Shown: in pieces, positions 16,163-24,766 of the stretch
Layout: each line of letters starts with the position of its first letter
How positions within the stretch are numbered: the first letter of the stretch is position 1
Origin: Candidatus Methylomirabilis sp.
GTDB taxonomy: Bacteria > Muiribacteriota > Ozemobacteria > Ozemobacterales > Ozemobacteraceae
Assembly (NCBI GenBank): GCA_020722725.1
Contig: DYKG01000033.1
Location: forward strand, 1-37,960
Direction: 5' to 3'
Length of the DNA stretch: 37,960 bases
Notes under the pieces: model-generated
The model's input: the letters and a program-made list of their open reading frames with translations, nothing else
What the model was told of the DNA's origin: nothing
Databases searched by the model: none
Program-made: the position numbers and the translations under genes

Positions 16163-17752
16163 TCAGCGGCGGAATTTAGATGGGATGTTTTTCAGTATGC
16201 CAGCGGGCATTTTATGACCGGGCAGCTTGAAATTGATAAGAATGCGGCCTTCTTCAACCGCTGCAAGCTCGCCGGTTTGTTTGATGTATTTAATAAAAGC
16301 ATCGGCGGCCAGAACTCCTGTTGATTCTGTAACATCGGACTCAAGAAACGCGGTCAGACCATTGCCACCACCAGAAAGAAAATCATTGGTGGCAACCGTA
16401 TATTTTTTCCGGGGTTCGACCGGTTGGCCGTTATAGGTAACGACAACCAGATTGCTGTAATACTTGACCTGCAAACCGCGTGAAACCTGCAAAAACCCGC
16501 CAAAACCCGACTCGTGACCGATTGCTTCGCGCACCTGCTCAAAAATTTTGGTTAAAGTCGCACCGGTCATCTCCACTTTGATCAGGTAATTGTCGAAAGG
16601 CAGCACGTTGAGGCAATCACCGATGGTTACCGTGCCGGTGGCAATCGAGCTTCGAATTCCTCCGCCGTTCATCACCGCCATATCGGCAGCCACGGTATCG
16701 GCAACGCAGTCAGCAACCAGGTTGCCGAGGTTGGTTTCACGGGTTCTAATATGCTCGCGATCACCATTGAGATAAACCGAAGTTTTGCCGATGGGAATGT
16801 TGACCTTCACCTGAATCTGCTGCCAGAGCCCATCTGCCTCATGTTTAATCTGGCTATCTTCAGGCATATTTTCGGCCATTGGCACCAGTGCTGCGGCAGT
16901 GACGCGCAGACTGCGCTCTACATCACGGTCAAAAATCAGGTCATAGCGGGTAACGCCTTTTCCCCATTCGCCTGGTTCAGAGAGAAATCGATGACCACGG
17001 GGGCCGTCAACAATCGCCGGAGGACTGATTGCCAGATGCGAATGCCCGCCCAATATACCATCAAGGTCGGGGAAACTTTCGAACAGCTGCAATTCTTTTT
17101 CCCAGCCGAGATGCGAGAGAAGAAGAATAATTTCAGCGCCTGCCATCTGAATTTCGGGAAGATATCTTTTCAGAGTTTCTTCAGCCCCGAAAACGTCAAT
17201 ATCTTTTATGAAAACTGAGGGAACGATTTTGGGAAGATTTTCAGCGGTGATGCCGATTATTGCCACCTTTACCGGATTTTCAGCCGGCCCGGCGTTAATC
17301 ATCACCCAGGGTTTAAGTTTGCTCTGCAACTCAGGAATTTTCTTGAACTGGATATTGGCCGCGAGAATCGGAAATCTGGCATAGGCAAGTGCCTCGGCAA
17401 GGGCTGCCTGCCCGCCGTCAAATTCGTGATTACCCAGAGTCATGGCGGCATAGCCGGTGCGGTTCATGAACTCAATGTCAGGAATTCCCTGGAAAAATTT
17501 ATAAAAGAACGTGCCCTGGAAAATATCGCCGGAAGAAAGCATCAAAACATTGCGGCCTTCTTCCTCAAGGCTGTCTTTGTAGGCTTTTATGCGTGCATAG
17601 CCGCCAACCATTTCACTGCCGCTGGCAACCGGCTGCAGATGCGCATGAATGTCGGAAGTGTGCAGAATGGTGAAATTAACCGGTACCGCTGATAAAATGG
17701 CGGCAAACAAAGAAAAAGCGAGCGTCAACAATGCAGCGAATCTATTCTTCAT
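16163..17752 (-). CDS. Exported bifunctional UDP-sugar hydrolase / 5'-nucleotidase
   Basis: This 529-residue protein starts with a clear signal peptide (MKNRFAALLTLAFSLFAAI, cleavage after SAV/P). The N-terminal metallophosphatase domain carries the dinuclear metal motifs HTSDIHAHL (Asp34, His36), SSGDIFQG (Asp76), TLGNHEFD (Asn108, His109), LLLSHLGWE and GGHSH. The C-terminal 5'-nucleotidase domain (from about residue 330) has ETNLGNLVADC, NGGGIR, LPFDN and the substrate loop FLSGGGNG. It is an UshA/YfkN-like periplasmic enzyme that dephosphorylates extracellular nucleotides for uptake. The ribosome site is AAGGGTAAGGA. The promoter TTGCTC-17-TTTAAT lies at 17813-17785 on the minus strand. 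It is divergent from the large exported protein gene. Confidence 0.92.
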   Translation of the reverse strand: MKNRFAALLTLAFSLFAAILSAVPVNFTILHTSDIHAHLQPVASGSEMVGGYARIKAYKDSLEEEGRNVLMLSSGDIFQGTFFYKFFQGIPDIEFMNRTGYAAMTLGNHEFDGGQAALAEALAYARFPILAANIQFKKIPELQSKLKPWVMINAGPAENPVKVAIIGITAENLPKIVPSVFIKDIDVFGAEETLKRYLPEIQMAGAEIILLLSHLGWEKELQLFESFPDLDGILGGHSHLAISPPAIVDGPRGHRFLSEPGEWGKGVTRYDLIFDRDVERSLRVTAAALVPMAENMPEDSQIKHEADGLWQQIQVKVNIPIGKTSVYLNGDREHIRTRETNLGNLVADCVADTVAADMAVMNGGGIRSSIATGTVTIGDCLNVLPFDNYLIKVEMTGATLTKIFEQVREAIGHESGFGGFLQVSRGLQVKYYSNLVVVTYNGQPVEPRKKYTVATNDFLSGGGNGLTAFLESDVTESTGVLAADAFIKYIKQTGELAAVEEGRILINFKLPGHKMPAGILKNIPSKFRR

Positions 17753-17784
17753 AATCCTTACCCTTCCCTGCGGTGTAGGTAGTC

Positions 17785-17813
17785 ATTAAATCAGATTTTT
17801 TCAATTTGAGCAA
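17785..17813 (-). promoter_or_regulatory. Promoter of the 5'-nucleotidase gene
   Basis: On the minus strand TTGCTC (17813-17808) and TTTAAT (17790-17785) are spaced by 17 bases. Confidence 0.45.
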
Positions 17814-17816
17814 GAC

Positions 17817-17846
17817 TTGGCGAAAACAATTTTTGTCTGTTACAAT
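17817..17846 (+). promoter_or_regulatory. Promoter of the large exported protein gene
   Basis: TTGGCG (17817-17822) and TACAAT (17841-17846) are spaced by 18 bases. The transcription start would fall near 17853, just before a GGAGG ribosome site. Confidence 0.5.
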
Positions 17847-17878
17847 CTTTTTAAAATATTGTTGTCTGGAGGTCTGTT

Positions 17879-19726
17879 GTGAAGAAATTTCTGATCGCTC
17901 TCGGACTTGCAATCGGCCCATTAGCAGCCCTGCCACCTGCGGCAATGGCCATCGAACAGGAAATTCCCGATTTTGAATTTCGGCCAGCCACCATCGGGGA
18001 TATTGATGCTTTTATTTTTGAGGTGAAGGCGGCTCGTGATCAGCAATTGAAGGCTCTCGAACAAAAATATGGTGAAAAGAAAAAGAAAATCACCGGGCAT
18101 CAGACAATGATTGCGTTCAACAAAATAATCGCTGACAGCCAGAAACTGCGTGCCCGGATTGCCAAAACCCGCGCAGACAGCCTCGCCCAACGCCGCTTTA
18201 TGCAAACCCAGCGCCTGTATTACGGCGTAATGGCTGATATCGGCGGTGCTTCTCAGCCCGGCAAAATTTCCAGATTAACCAAATTTATCGGTAATGTGGC
18301 TTTTGGGCCGATCAAACTGAAAGTTGCCAATATAATATGCCCTGACCAGAAAATTGGCAGGCGGCAGGCCAAGCTTGAAGCACAAAATCTTGCAAAACCC
18401 GGGAAAAAGGGAGTTTATAGCGCCGAAGAGCTTGCTGCCATGACTGCCTTTGAAATCAGCAGGCTTGAACCGGTTGCAGATCATATTGCTTATACCGGCG
18501 ACAAACCCGGAAATCACTATCAAAAGTTCCTCGATCAGACCCTGAAGCAGATTCGGGCCATCGACGAAAAATATGTTCAGTATGATTTTAACTATGCCCG
18601 CCGGGTGCTGTTTTTTGACGAAATCAAAGAAGATGCAACTTCGCCGAAAATCACCACCAAAGACCGTTATGGACTGAAGTGGAAATTGAAATGGGGTGAT
18701 GAGGTTCACTCTGATGTGGCAATGACCAGGCTGTACATTGATCTTGGCGGACGCTATACCGATCTCAAGTTTTATTCCGGCCCGGCTGAAACGATTCTTG
18801 TTCTCGAAAAAGCGGGAAAAGATACAATTGCTGCCACCTTCGACCAGCTTGCAAATATTCTTTTAAATTCAAAATTTGAATTTCATGCGCACCGCTACCT
18901 GCTTCCTGAACCAGTGATAAAAGACAAAGCCGGAAAAATTCTCGGAACCGGCATTATCGATGAAGAAATGGCTGAGCGCGAAGGTATTCCTGCTAAACAC
19001 ATCGGTTGTTATTACGTTCTTTTTAAAGAATGTCAGCTTTCCCTTTATAATCCCGCAATCAAGCGCCTGGGCGGAGCGGCCCTCAGCAATGTCGGCGCAG
19101 TTGAAGACCGGGTAGCCCGCAGCTCCATTGTTTTCAATTCCTGGATCAAAAATAAAGACATGAAAGATGACAACAGCCGGGTTGGCCTGCTCTACAATCT
19201 TAAAACCGGAGCTTTCGACCAGCAGGTTGAATTTCAAAGCGATCTGGGCTGCACCCTCGGCGCGCTGACAACATCGGGTGATCTCAACCACTTCGAAGAC
19301 AGCATGGTTATGCTGATGCCTCAGAGCATTAATTTCTTCATGCACCCGCTTTACATTCCTCAGGCCTGGAAGAAATGCACCTGGGCCGATGCCCGCTGGA
19401 TGGCCATGCGCATTGCTTCTCTCGGTCGAAATGACCTCGAAAGGGCTTTTGCTGATTCGGGTTGGCCGGTTTTTTCCCAGAAGCTGGCAATTGAAAAGCT
19501 GATTAATCGACGCAATGAGCTGGTTAAGGCATTCAAACTGGAAGAAGACGGATTCAGGGAATTGCCATGCGATACAAAATTCACTCTTACCATTAAAGGC
19601 AAAGACGGAATCGACCAGCCCGTGGTCAAAGGCAAAATCAATGCTGACAGCCCGACGGTTCGAAAGCTTGAAGCTGAAGTTCACCCTGAAGGTCTGGCTA
19701 ATGTAATCAGCCGCAGAAGAGACTGA
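17879..19726 (+). CDS. Large exported protein of unknown function
   Basis: The gene starts with GTG at 17879 after a GGAGG site. The 615-residue product has a signal peptide (MKKFLIALGLAIGPLAALPP, cleavage after AMA). A charged helical region at residues 45-120 looks like a coiled coil (AARDQQLKALEQKYGEKKKK). A mixed region follows with several Trp/Tyr-rich segments (YGLKWKLKWGDEVHSDVAM) and a C-terminal part with short basic ends. I recognise no domain. It is probably a periplasmic or surface protein. The composition agrees with its neighbours, so recent transfer is not suggested. It is divergent from the 5'-nucleotidase gene. Confidence 0.7.
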   Translation: MKKFLIALGLAIGPLAALPPAAMAIEQEIPDFEFRPATIGDIDAFIFEVKAARDQQLKALEQKYGEKKKKITGHQTMIAFNKIIADSQKLRARIAKTRADSLAQRRFMQTQRLYYGVMADIGGASQPGKISRLTKFIGNVAFGPIKLKVANIICPDQKIGRRQAKLEAQNLAKPGKKGVYSAEELAAMTAFEISRLEPVADHIAYTGDKPGNHYQKFLDQTLKQIRAIDEKYVQYDFNYARRVLFFDEIKEDATSPKITTKDRYGLKWKLKWGDEVHSDVAMTRLYIDLGGRYTDLKFYSGPAETILVLEKAGKDTIAATFDQLANILLNSKFEFHAHRYLLPEPVIKDKAGKILGTGIIDEEMAEREGIPAKHIGCYYVLFKECQLSLYNPAIKRLGGAALSNVGAVEDRVARSSIVFNSWIKNKDMKDDNSRVGLLYNLKTGAFDQQVEFQSDLGCTLGALTTSGDLNHFEDSMVMLMPQSINFFMHPLYIPQAWKKCTWADARWMAMRIASLGRNDLERAFADSGWPVFSQKLAIEKLINRRNELVKAFKLEEDGFRELPCDTKFTLTIKGKDGIDQPVVKGKINADSPTVRKLEAEVHPEGLANVISRRRD

Positions 19727-19739
19727 GATATACGAAATT

Positions 19740-19768
19740 GCGGGCCGGCACGCGAACCGGCCCCTGCG
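19740..19768. repeat. Palindromic hairpin repeat, copy 2
   Basis: GGGCCGG (19742-19748) pairs with CCGGCCC (19757-19763) around an eight-base loop. There is no T-tract, so it is a weak terminator at best. The 29-base unit matches 10824-10852 at 21 positions. It sits between two convergent genes. Confidence 0.55.
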
Positions 19769-19793
19769 AATGCATTTAATCTTTGTGGAAAAG

Positions 19794-20441
19794 TTATTTT
19801 AGCTTGAAGGTCTTGCTGATCAATTCTTTGAGATTGATGCCTTCTTTGGTGTTTCTGCCCTGGTCGTCGATGCTGTCCTGAATGATCAGCAGCAAAGAAC
19901 CCTCATTCTGTTTAAAAGAATAGACTTCCTGAGAGATTGAAGTGCCGCCGAACGTGGCGATGACTTTGGTTCCCGGAACTTCCATGCCGTCGATGGTCAT
20001 ACTGCAGGGTGAAACCCGGGCATTTTCTTCGCCGTAGCGCGGTTGCAGAAGGTTGGCCATGGTTTTGTGATCCATTTCCATGGCGTATTTTTGAATCATA
20101 AGAACACCGCTGGTTCCTGAAATATTCCACATTTTCACGTTTTCATCAGCCAGATCGGCGTCGAAACTGAAATTCTGCGGGTATTTCAGGGTAATTCCGG
20201 CATAATTGAATTCTTTGTAAGGCTCAACCGTAACCTTTACGCCGGGGTCTTTGAATTCGCCGGGTATTGTCGTTGCTTCGCCGGCTTTAATGGTGCTTTT
20301 AATACTACCGTTGATTTCAACCACAAACATTGCGGGCGGTTCGATCGACTCGTCGATTTTCTTCGCTTCCTGAGCACCTGCCAGGCCGGTAAAGGCCAGA
20401 ATCATCATTGCAACCAGAGTTTTAACCATTGTTTTTCTCAT
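19794..20441 (-). CDS. Small exported protein of unknown function
   Basis: The 215-residue product starts MRKTMVKTLVAMMILAFTG and has a signal peptidase I site after AGA. The mature part is beta-strand rich (ITLKYPQNFSFDADLADENV) and ends with ELISKTFKLK, reminiscent of small PsbP/DUF1795-like lipid-binding or envelope proteins, though that is only a shape resemblance. An AAAGAGG site precedes ATG 20441, twelve bases after the upstream gene stop, so it is the second gene of an operon with the amylase remnant. Function is unknown. Confidence 0.65.
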   Translation of the reverse strand: MRKTMVKTLVAMMILAFTGLAGAQEAKKIDESIEPPAMFVVEINGSIKSTIKAGEATTIPGEFKDPGVKVTVEPYKEFNYAGITLKYPQNFSFDADLADENVKMWNISGTSGVLMIQKYAMEMDHKTMANLLQPRYGEENARVSPCSMTIDGMEVPGTKVIATFGGTSISQEVYSFKQNEGSLLLIIQDSIDDQGRNTKEGINLKELISKTFKLK

Positions 20442-20453
20442 TTTGCCTCTTTC

Positions 20454-21227
20454 TCAGCGCAGATATACGCCGTCTTCGCCAATCTTGCCAGGGCCATTCA
20501 GCACATAAATCCCGGCAGAATTGCCTTTCACATGAAAACTGATGGCACCGTTGCCGACCTGAATGTTGTTTCCGGTCACAGCGTCACGATACAGACCGTT
20601 ACGAACTCCGACAACCGTGACATCCTGGCCATTTCCGGCGGCCAGGCCGACTGCCACATAACTTTGTCCACTGTTATAATCACGAACGAAACTCATACCC
20701 GAGCCCCATTCACGGGTCATGCCCATGGGCGCTTTCTGCAGGGCAGGAATCTGCCGGCGAATGCAATTGAGCCTTTTAATATGTTGATAGAGCGGATGCG
20801 CCTTGGTTTTTGCCAGTGCGGTGCCGACAAGATTATCGCCGAAATAAGCACAACCAGTGGTATCAAGAGTGTAGTCATTGCCACAGATATCCTGTGGAGC
20901 ACCACGCATGAAAGAGATTTCTTCACCGTAATACAGGCACGGAATTCCACGAATGATCCACAGCAGGTTATAGGCCACCGCTGCCATCCAGTCGTCGCCC
21001 CAGTTAACCTGCCAGGCATGGTCGGCTACGAATTTGTATTCTAAAACCCCGGCATGTAGAAAGGTTTCGAGAGACCAGAGGCCATCGGCAAGATTAAGTT
21101 GCGAGGCCGGGTCGGCGGGGTTCCAGGAATCGAAACTGCCGGCAACTCCATATGAAGTAGCGGCCAAAAGGGGTGAACAGCACACGAAAACACAAAACAC
21201 CAGAACAGTCAAAAAGCTACGTTTCAT
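20454..21227 (-). CDS. GH13 alpha-amylase family protein lacking its catalytic core
   Basis: This 257-residue exported protein (signal peptide ending SPLLAATS) joins three pieces. An N-terminal starch-binding-like beta domain (GSFDSWNPADPASQ and YKFVADHAWQVNWGDD) comes first. The end of a GH13 barrel follows (RGIPCLYYGEEISFMRGAPQ, and HPLYQHIKRLNCIRRQIPAL). The C-terminal beta domain is last. The barrel segments that carry the catalytic Asp, Glu and Asp are absent; the junction is near residue 80 at GDDW/MAAVAY. A complete enzyme would be several hundred residues longer. Hydrolase activity is therefore not expected. The frame, signal peptide and GAGG ribosome site are intact, so an inert carbohydrate-binding protein could still be made. 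Decay by in-frame deletion is the simplest reading. Confidence 0.75.
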   Translation of the reverse strand: MKRSFLTVLVFCVFVCCSPLLAATSYGVAGSFDSWNPADPASQLNLADGLWSLETFLHAGVLEYKFVADHAWQVNWGDDWMAAVAYNLLWIIRGIPCLYYGEEISFMRGAPQDICGNDYTLDTTGCAYFGDNLVGTALAKTKAHPLYQHIKRLNCIRRQIPALQKAPMGMTREWGSGMSFVRDYNSGQSYVAVGLAAGNGQDVTVVGVRNGLYRDAVTGNNIQVGNGAISFHVKGNSAGIYVLNGPGKIGEDGVYLR

Positions 21228-21279
21228 TAAAAACCTCAGACAGTAGTTTTTCGGCGCATTGATTAAAAAATCTGGCAGG

Positions 21280-21798
21280 TCAGAGTATTATACCACAAAA
21301 TGATGCCGCAGGCTTTTCAGTGCATGGAAAAAGCCGGCGGCAACAGTTGCTGTAAGGTGGCATAAAGCCGAGGGTGTGGCAGCCAATGTCGGCGACTTTG
21401 ATATCAACATCTTCAAGCGCCTGTTTAACCGCGAAAAACACGCTGCGAAGGCCGCATCCCGGGCACATCCGGGCTGGTCTGGCAGGAATCTCACAGGTGT
21501 TTTTAATTTGATGCGACGGCAATGAAACCAGGCCAGGTTTTATTGATAAAGAAGCGACCTTGTCAGCTGAATATTCACCGATCCAGGCTTCGGCATCAGG
21601 TTTTCCGAAAATTTTCACCTTCACGCCTTCTTCAAAGGCAATGCGTTTAATTTCGCTTTCCACCAGGTCATCGAGCTCTTCGAGCACGAAAACTTCGTCA
21701 TGGTTGTGCAGGAATTCTACAATTTTTCTGCGATGGGGTTTGAAATTGTGGTAAATTTGCATATCGTTATTGGTAGACGACCAGATGCGGATAGTCAA
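21280..21798 (-). pseudogene. iorA: Fragment of indolepyruvate:ferredoxin oxidoreductase alpha subunit (IorA)
   Basis: The fragment encodes HDEVFVLEELDDLVESEIKR, a spacer, then PARPARMCPGCGLRSVFFAV and VKVADIGCHTLGF-like residues (IKVADIGCHTLG). These are the central and thiamine-diphosphate-binding parts of IorA. A full IorA has about 600 residues; here the N-terminal pyrimidine-binding half and the remainder after DIGCHTLGFMPP are missing. The frame begins only at a TTG codon (21798) with no ribosome site, and no iorB partner lies nearby. I conclude it is a remnant of aromatic 2-oxoacid oxidation. Confidence 0.75.
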
Positions 21799-21879
21799 AA
21801 TTTAATGAATGACGATGGCGCTGACGTCAAGCTCATATTAAAGCGAGTGGCCGAAGAATTCTTTTAACGGGGATATAAA

Positions 21880-22722
21880 ATGGAAATTATTCTGGCAAAA
21901 ACAGCAGGCTTCTGCATGGGCGTTAAGAGAGCAATGCAGATGGCAATGAAAACGGCAAAAGCCTCTTCTAACAAGGTTTTTACCTGCGGCCCGCTGATCC
22001 ATAATCCGCAGGCGGTTGAATTTCTCAAGGAAAACGGCGTCGAGAGCATGAAAAACTGGCAGGCTCTCAAATCCGGCACGCTGATCATCAGAGCCCACGG
22101 CATGCCGGCAGCTGAGATCGAGGAAATGAAGCAGCGCGGATTCGCCATAATCGATGCGACCTGCCCCCATGTCGTTACCAGCCAGAAACAGATCAGAAAA
22201 TATTCTGAAAAGGGTTATCAGATCGTCATCATCGGTGACCAGGACCACCCGGAAATCCTGAGCCTGCAAAGTTTTGCCGCAGCCGAACGCTGCCGTGTCA
22301 TTTCATCAGCCGAACAAGCACAAAATCTTGAACTGAACAATAAAGTGATGGTCATCGCCCAGACCACTTTCAATGCTGAAGAATTTAAGCATATCTCCGA
22401 TGCCATCGCCGCGAAAAATCCTGATACCGTGGTCTGTGATTCAATCTGCCAGGCAACCTCAGACCGCCAGCAGGAAATCATGAAACTTGCTTCGCAGGTT
22501 GAAGCGGTAGTGGTGGTTGGCGGCAAAGCAAGTGCAAACACCCGTCGACTGGCAGAAATCGCCGCGTCGTTATGCCAGAAAACCTACCATGTTGAAACGG
22601 CAAAAGAACTTGAGAGCGTCGATTTTCGCAGCCTGAAAACCTGCGCAGTGACAGCCGGGGCTTCAACCCCGGATTTCATAACTGATCAGGTCATCGAATA
22701 CCTGAAAAATCACTCCAGATAG
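21880..22722 (+). CDS. ispH: 4-hydroxy-3-methylbut-2-enyl diphosphate reductase
   Basis: The 280-residue protein carries the IspH motifs: AGFCMGVKRA with Cys12, IDATCPHV with Cys95 and DSICQATSDRQ with Cys190, the three iron-sulfur ligands. The general acid Glu125 is in DHPEI and a conserved His is in RAHG. IspH performs the last MEP-pathway step, reducing HMBPP to IPP and DMAPP in the cytoplasm with an Fe-S cluster. Length is slightly shorter than E. coli IspH (316), with the C-terminal part trimmed. A GGGGA ribosome site precedes ATG 21880. The 3' end overlaps the convergent speA stop by 13 bases. It is essential if the MEP pathway is the sole isoprenoid route. Confidence 0.95.
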   Translation: MEIILAKTAGFCMGVKRAMQMAMKTAKASSNKVFTCGPLIHNPQAVEFLKENGVESMKNWQALKSGTLIIRAHGMPAAEIEEMKQRGFAIIDATCPHVVTSQKQIRKYSEKGYQIVIIGDQDHPEILSLQSFAAAERCRVISSAEQAQNLELNNKVMVIAQTTFNAEEFKHISDAIAAKNPDTVVCDSICQATSDRQQEIMKLASQVEAVVVVGGKASANTRRLAEIAASLCQKTYHVETAKELESVDFRSLKTCAVTAGASTPDFITDQVIEYLKNHSR

Positions 22723-24611
22723 GTGTAACCGTATAGCCCTGAGCGGTATATGGCCAGAAATTCCTTGCCTTCGGCAATCGTTATGCGGCCTTCCTTGACC
22801 GAGTTTGAAACCCATGTCTCCATGGTTCTGACCAGTTTTTTCGCATTGAACTGCACGTAATCGAGCACGTCAGCAACGGTTTCGCCATCGATAATCCTGT
22901 CGATTTCAAAAGTGCCATCTTCATTAATCGTGATGTGAACCGCGTTGGTATCGCCGAAAAGATTGTGCAGATCGCCGAGAATTTCCTGGTAAGCGCCAAC
23001 CATGAATACTCCCAGGTAGTATGGTTCATAGGTCTTGAGCCCATGCAACGGCAAACAGGGATTGAAATTGCGGTTTCCGATAAAACGGTCGATTTTGCCG
23101 TCCGAATCACAGGTTATATCCTGCAAAGTGCCAAAATGGGCGGGCTTTTCATCAAGACGGTGCAGCGGCATAATTGGGAAAAGCTGATCGACGGCCCAGG
23201 CATCTGGCAACGACTGGAAAAGTGAAAAATTGCAGAAATATTTTTCAGCAAGCAATTTATCGAGCTGGCGCAACTCTTCTGGCTGATGCTTCTGCTGTTG
23301 CGCCAGTTCGCGCACTTCGTGGGCGATTGCCCAGAAAAGCTGGTCTGCCAATGCACGGGTTTTCAGATCGATCATTCCAAGATTGAACAGATCAAGGGTT
23401 TCCTCGCGCAATTGCTGAGCGTCATGCCAGGCTTCGACCATCGTCAGGTCAGTCAGCGAATCAAGAATGGTGTGCATGTCTTTGACCACTTCGTGGTCTT
23501 TTTTATCAAGCTCAAAATCTTCATACGATTTTCGGGGTGGCGAGGTCGTTTCAAGAACATTAAAAACCAGCACCGAATGGTGAGCGGTAAGAGCACGTCC
23601 AGATTCAGTAATAAGATTCGGATGAGGAAATCCATTTTTGTCAGCTGCATCCTGTAGGGCTGACACGGCATCGTTGGCATATTCCTGAATCGAATAATTG
23701 ATGCTCGATGAAATAGTGGTGCGGGTTCCATCATAATCGACGCCCAGACCGCCACCAATGTCGAGGTATTCGATGGCACAACCGAGTTTGCGCATCTGAA
23801 CATAGAATTGGGCAGCCTCTTTCAAACCCTTTTTAATTTTTCTTATGTTGGTGATCTGTGAGCCAAGGTGGCAGTGAATAAGCCTGACCGAATCGAGCAG
23901 ATCTTCACTCTTGAGAAAATCCACGGCTTCGATCAATTCGCTGGGGGTGAGCCCGAATTTGCTTTTGTCGCCGCCGGAATCTTCCCATTTGCCGCTGCCA
24001 AAAGCGGCAAGTTTGATGCGTATACCGATATTGGGTTGAACTTTATGAATTTTGCACAGGCGGGCAATCAGGCGCAGCTCGTTGAATTTTTCGGCGACAA
24101 TGAAAATTCGCTTGCCCATTTTCTGTGACAGCAGAGCCAGCTCAATGAATTCTTCATCTTTATAGCCGTTGCAGATAATAAGAGCATCGGGGTTATCCAT
24201 TATGGCCAGCACCGCATGCAGCTCAGGCTTTGAACCTGCTTCAATGCCAATATTGAATTTTTTTCCATAGCGCACCAGTTCTTCAACTACCGGTCGCTGC
24301 TGATTGACCTTGATTGGGTACACCGTGTGATAAGTGCCCTGAAAATCGTATTCTTCTGCGGCAGTCCGGAAGCAGTTCGAAATGGTTTCGATGCGATCGT
24401 CGAGAATATCGGGGAAACGAAGAAGAACAGGAAAGGAAACGTCTTTGAGAGCGAGTTCATCAAGAATTTCCTTGATGCACACGGCCTGTTTCTGCTTGCG
24501 GTCTGGTCTGACCGTTACATTGCCGTTCTTGTTGATTCCAAAATAGCCAATGCCCCAACCCTCGATGTTGTAGAGCTCGGCCGAGTCTTCGATTCTCCAT
24601 TTTCTCATCAT
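22710..24611 (-). CDS. speA: Biosynthetic arginine decarboxylase
   Basis: This 633-residue protein is the fold-III PLP-dependent arginine decarboxylase. Lys101 in YPIKVNQQ binds PLP, HCHLGSQ and GGGLGVDYDG bind phosphate, and ESGR with the downstream TCDSDGKI supplies the substrate site and active-site Cys. It converts arginine to agmatine for putrescine and spermidine synthesis. The GGAGGTAGGA ribosome site lies directly before two tandem ATG codons (24611, 24608); the second has better spacing. No speB-like agmatinase is adjacent. The promoter TTGCTA-17-TACTAT is at 24679-24651 on the minus strand. Confidence 0.95.
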   Translation of the reverse strand: MMRKWRIEDSAELYNIEGWGIGYFGINKNGNVTVRPDRKQKQAVCIKEILDELALKDVSFPVLLRFPDILDDRIETISNCFRTAAEEYDFQGTYHTVYPIKVNQQRPVVEELVRYGKKFNIGIEAGSKPELHAVLAIMDNPDALIICNGYKDEEFIELALLSQKMGKRIFIVAEKFNELRLIARLCKIHKVQPNIGIRIKLAAFGSGKWEDSGGDKSKFGLTPSELIEAVDFLKSEDLLDSVRLIHCHLGSQITNIRKIKKGLKEAAQFYVQMRKLGCAIEYLDIGGGLGVDYDGTRTTISSSINYSIQEYANDAVSALQDAADKNGFPHPNLITESGRALTAHHSVLVFNVLETTSPPRKSYEDFELDKKDHEVVKDMHTILDSLTDLTMVEAWHDAQQLREETLDLFNLGMIDLKTRALADQLFWAIAHEVRELAQQQKHQPEELRQLDKLLAEKYFCNFSLFQSLPDAWAVDQLFPIMPLHRLDEKPAHFGTLQDITCDSDGKIDRFIGNRNFNPCLPLHGLKTYEPYYLGVFMVGAYQEILGDLHNLFGDTNAVHITINEDGTFEIDRIIDGETVADVLDYVQFNAKKLVRTMETWVSNSVKEGRITIAEGKEFLAIYRSGLYGYTYLE

Positions 24612-24650
24612 TCCTACCTCCGGTGTACAGGCTGAAAAATACAGGGCTTA

Positions 24651-24679
24651 ATAGTAAAATTAAACTTTGCATATAGCAA
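24651..24679 (-). promoter_or_regulatory. Promoter of speA
   Basis: On the minus strand TTGCTA (24679-24674) and TACTAT (24656-24651) are spaced by 17 bases. Confidence 0.55.
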
Positions 24680-24689
24680 GTTTTTTATG

Positions 24690-24718
24690 TTGTTAATTCG
24701 CCGCTGCAGCGTTATACT
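24690..24718 (+). promoter_or_regulatory. Promoter of map
   Basis: TTGTTA (24690-24695) and TATACT (24713-24718) are spaced by 17 bases. It is divergent from and back-to-back with the speA promoter. Confidence 0.55.
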
Positions 24719-24766
24719 ACTTAAGCAAACTCAGTACAGGATATGTCTGAGTTCTCGGAGGAAGGA

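Noticed and set aside
16157..16171. AGGCTCAGCGGC similarity to the GGGCTCAGCGACC repeat module
   Set aside because: It includes the stop region of the 5'-nucleotidase gene and differs at key positions, so I treat it as chance.
16751..17218. Plus-strand frame of 155 codons
   Set aside because: Antisense to the 5'-nucleotidase, whose metal motifs are unambiguous.
18869..19684. Long minus-strand frame of 271 codons
   Set aside because: It is antisense to the large exported protein, which has a signal peptide, a GGAGG site and a promoter; the antisense frame has none.
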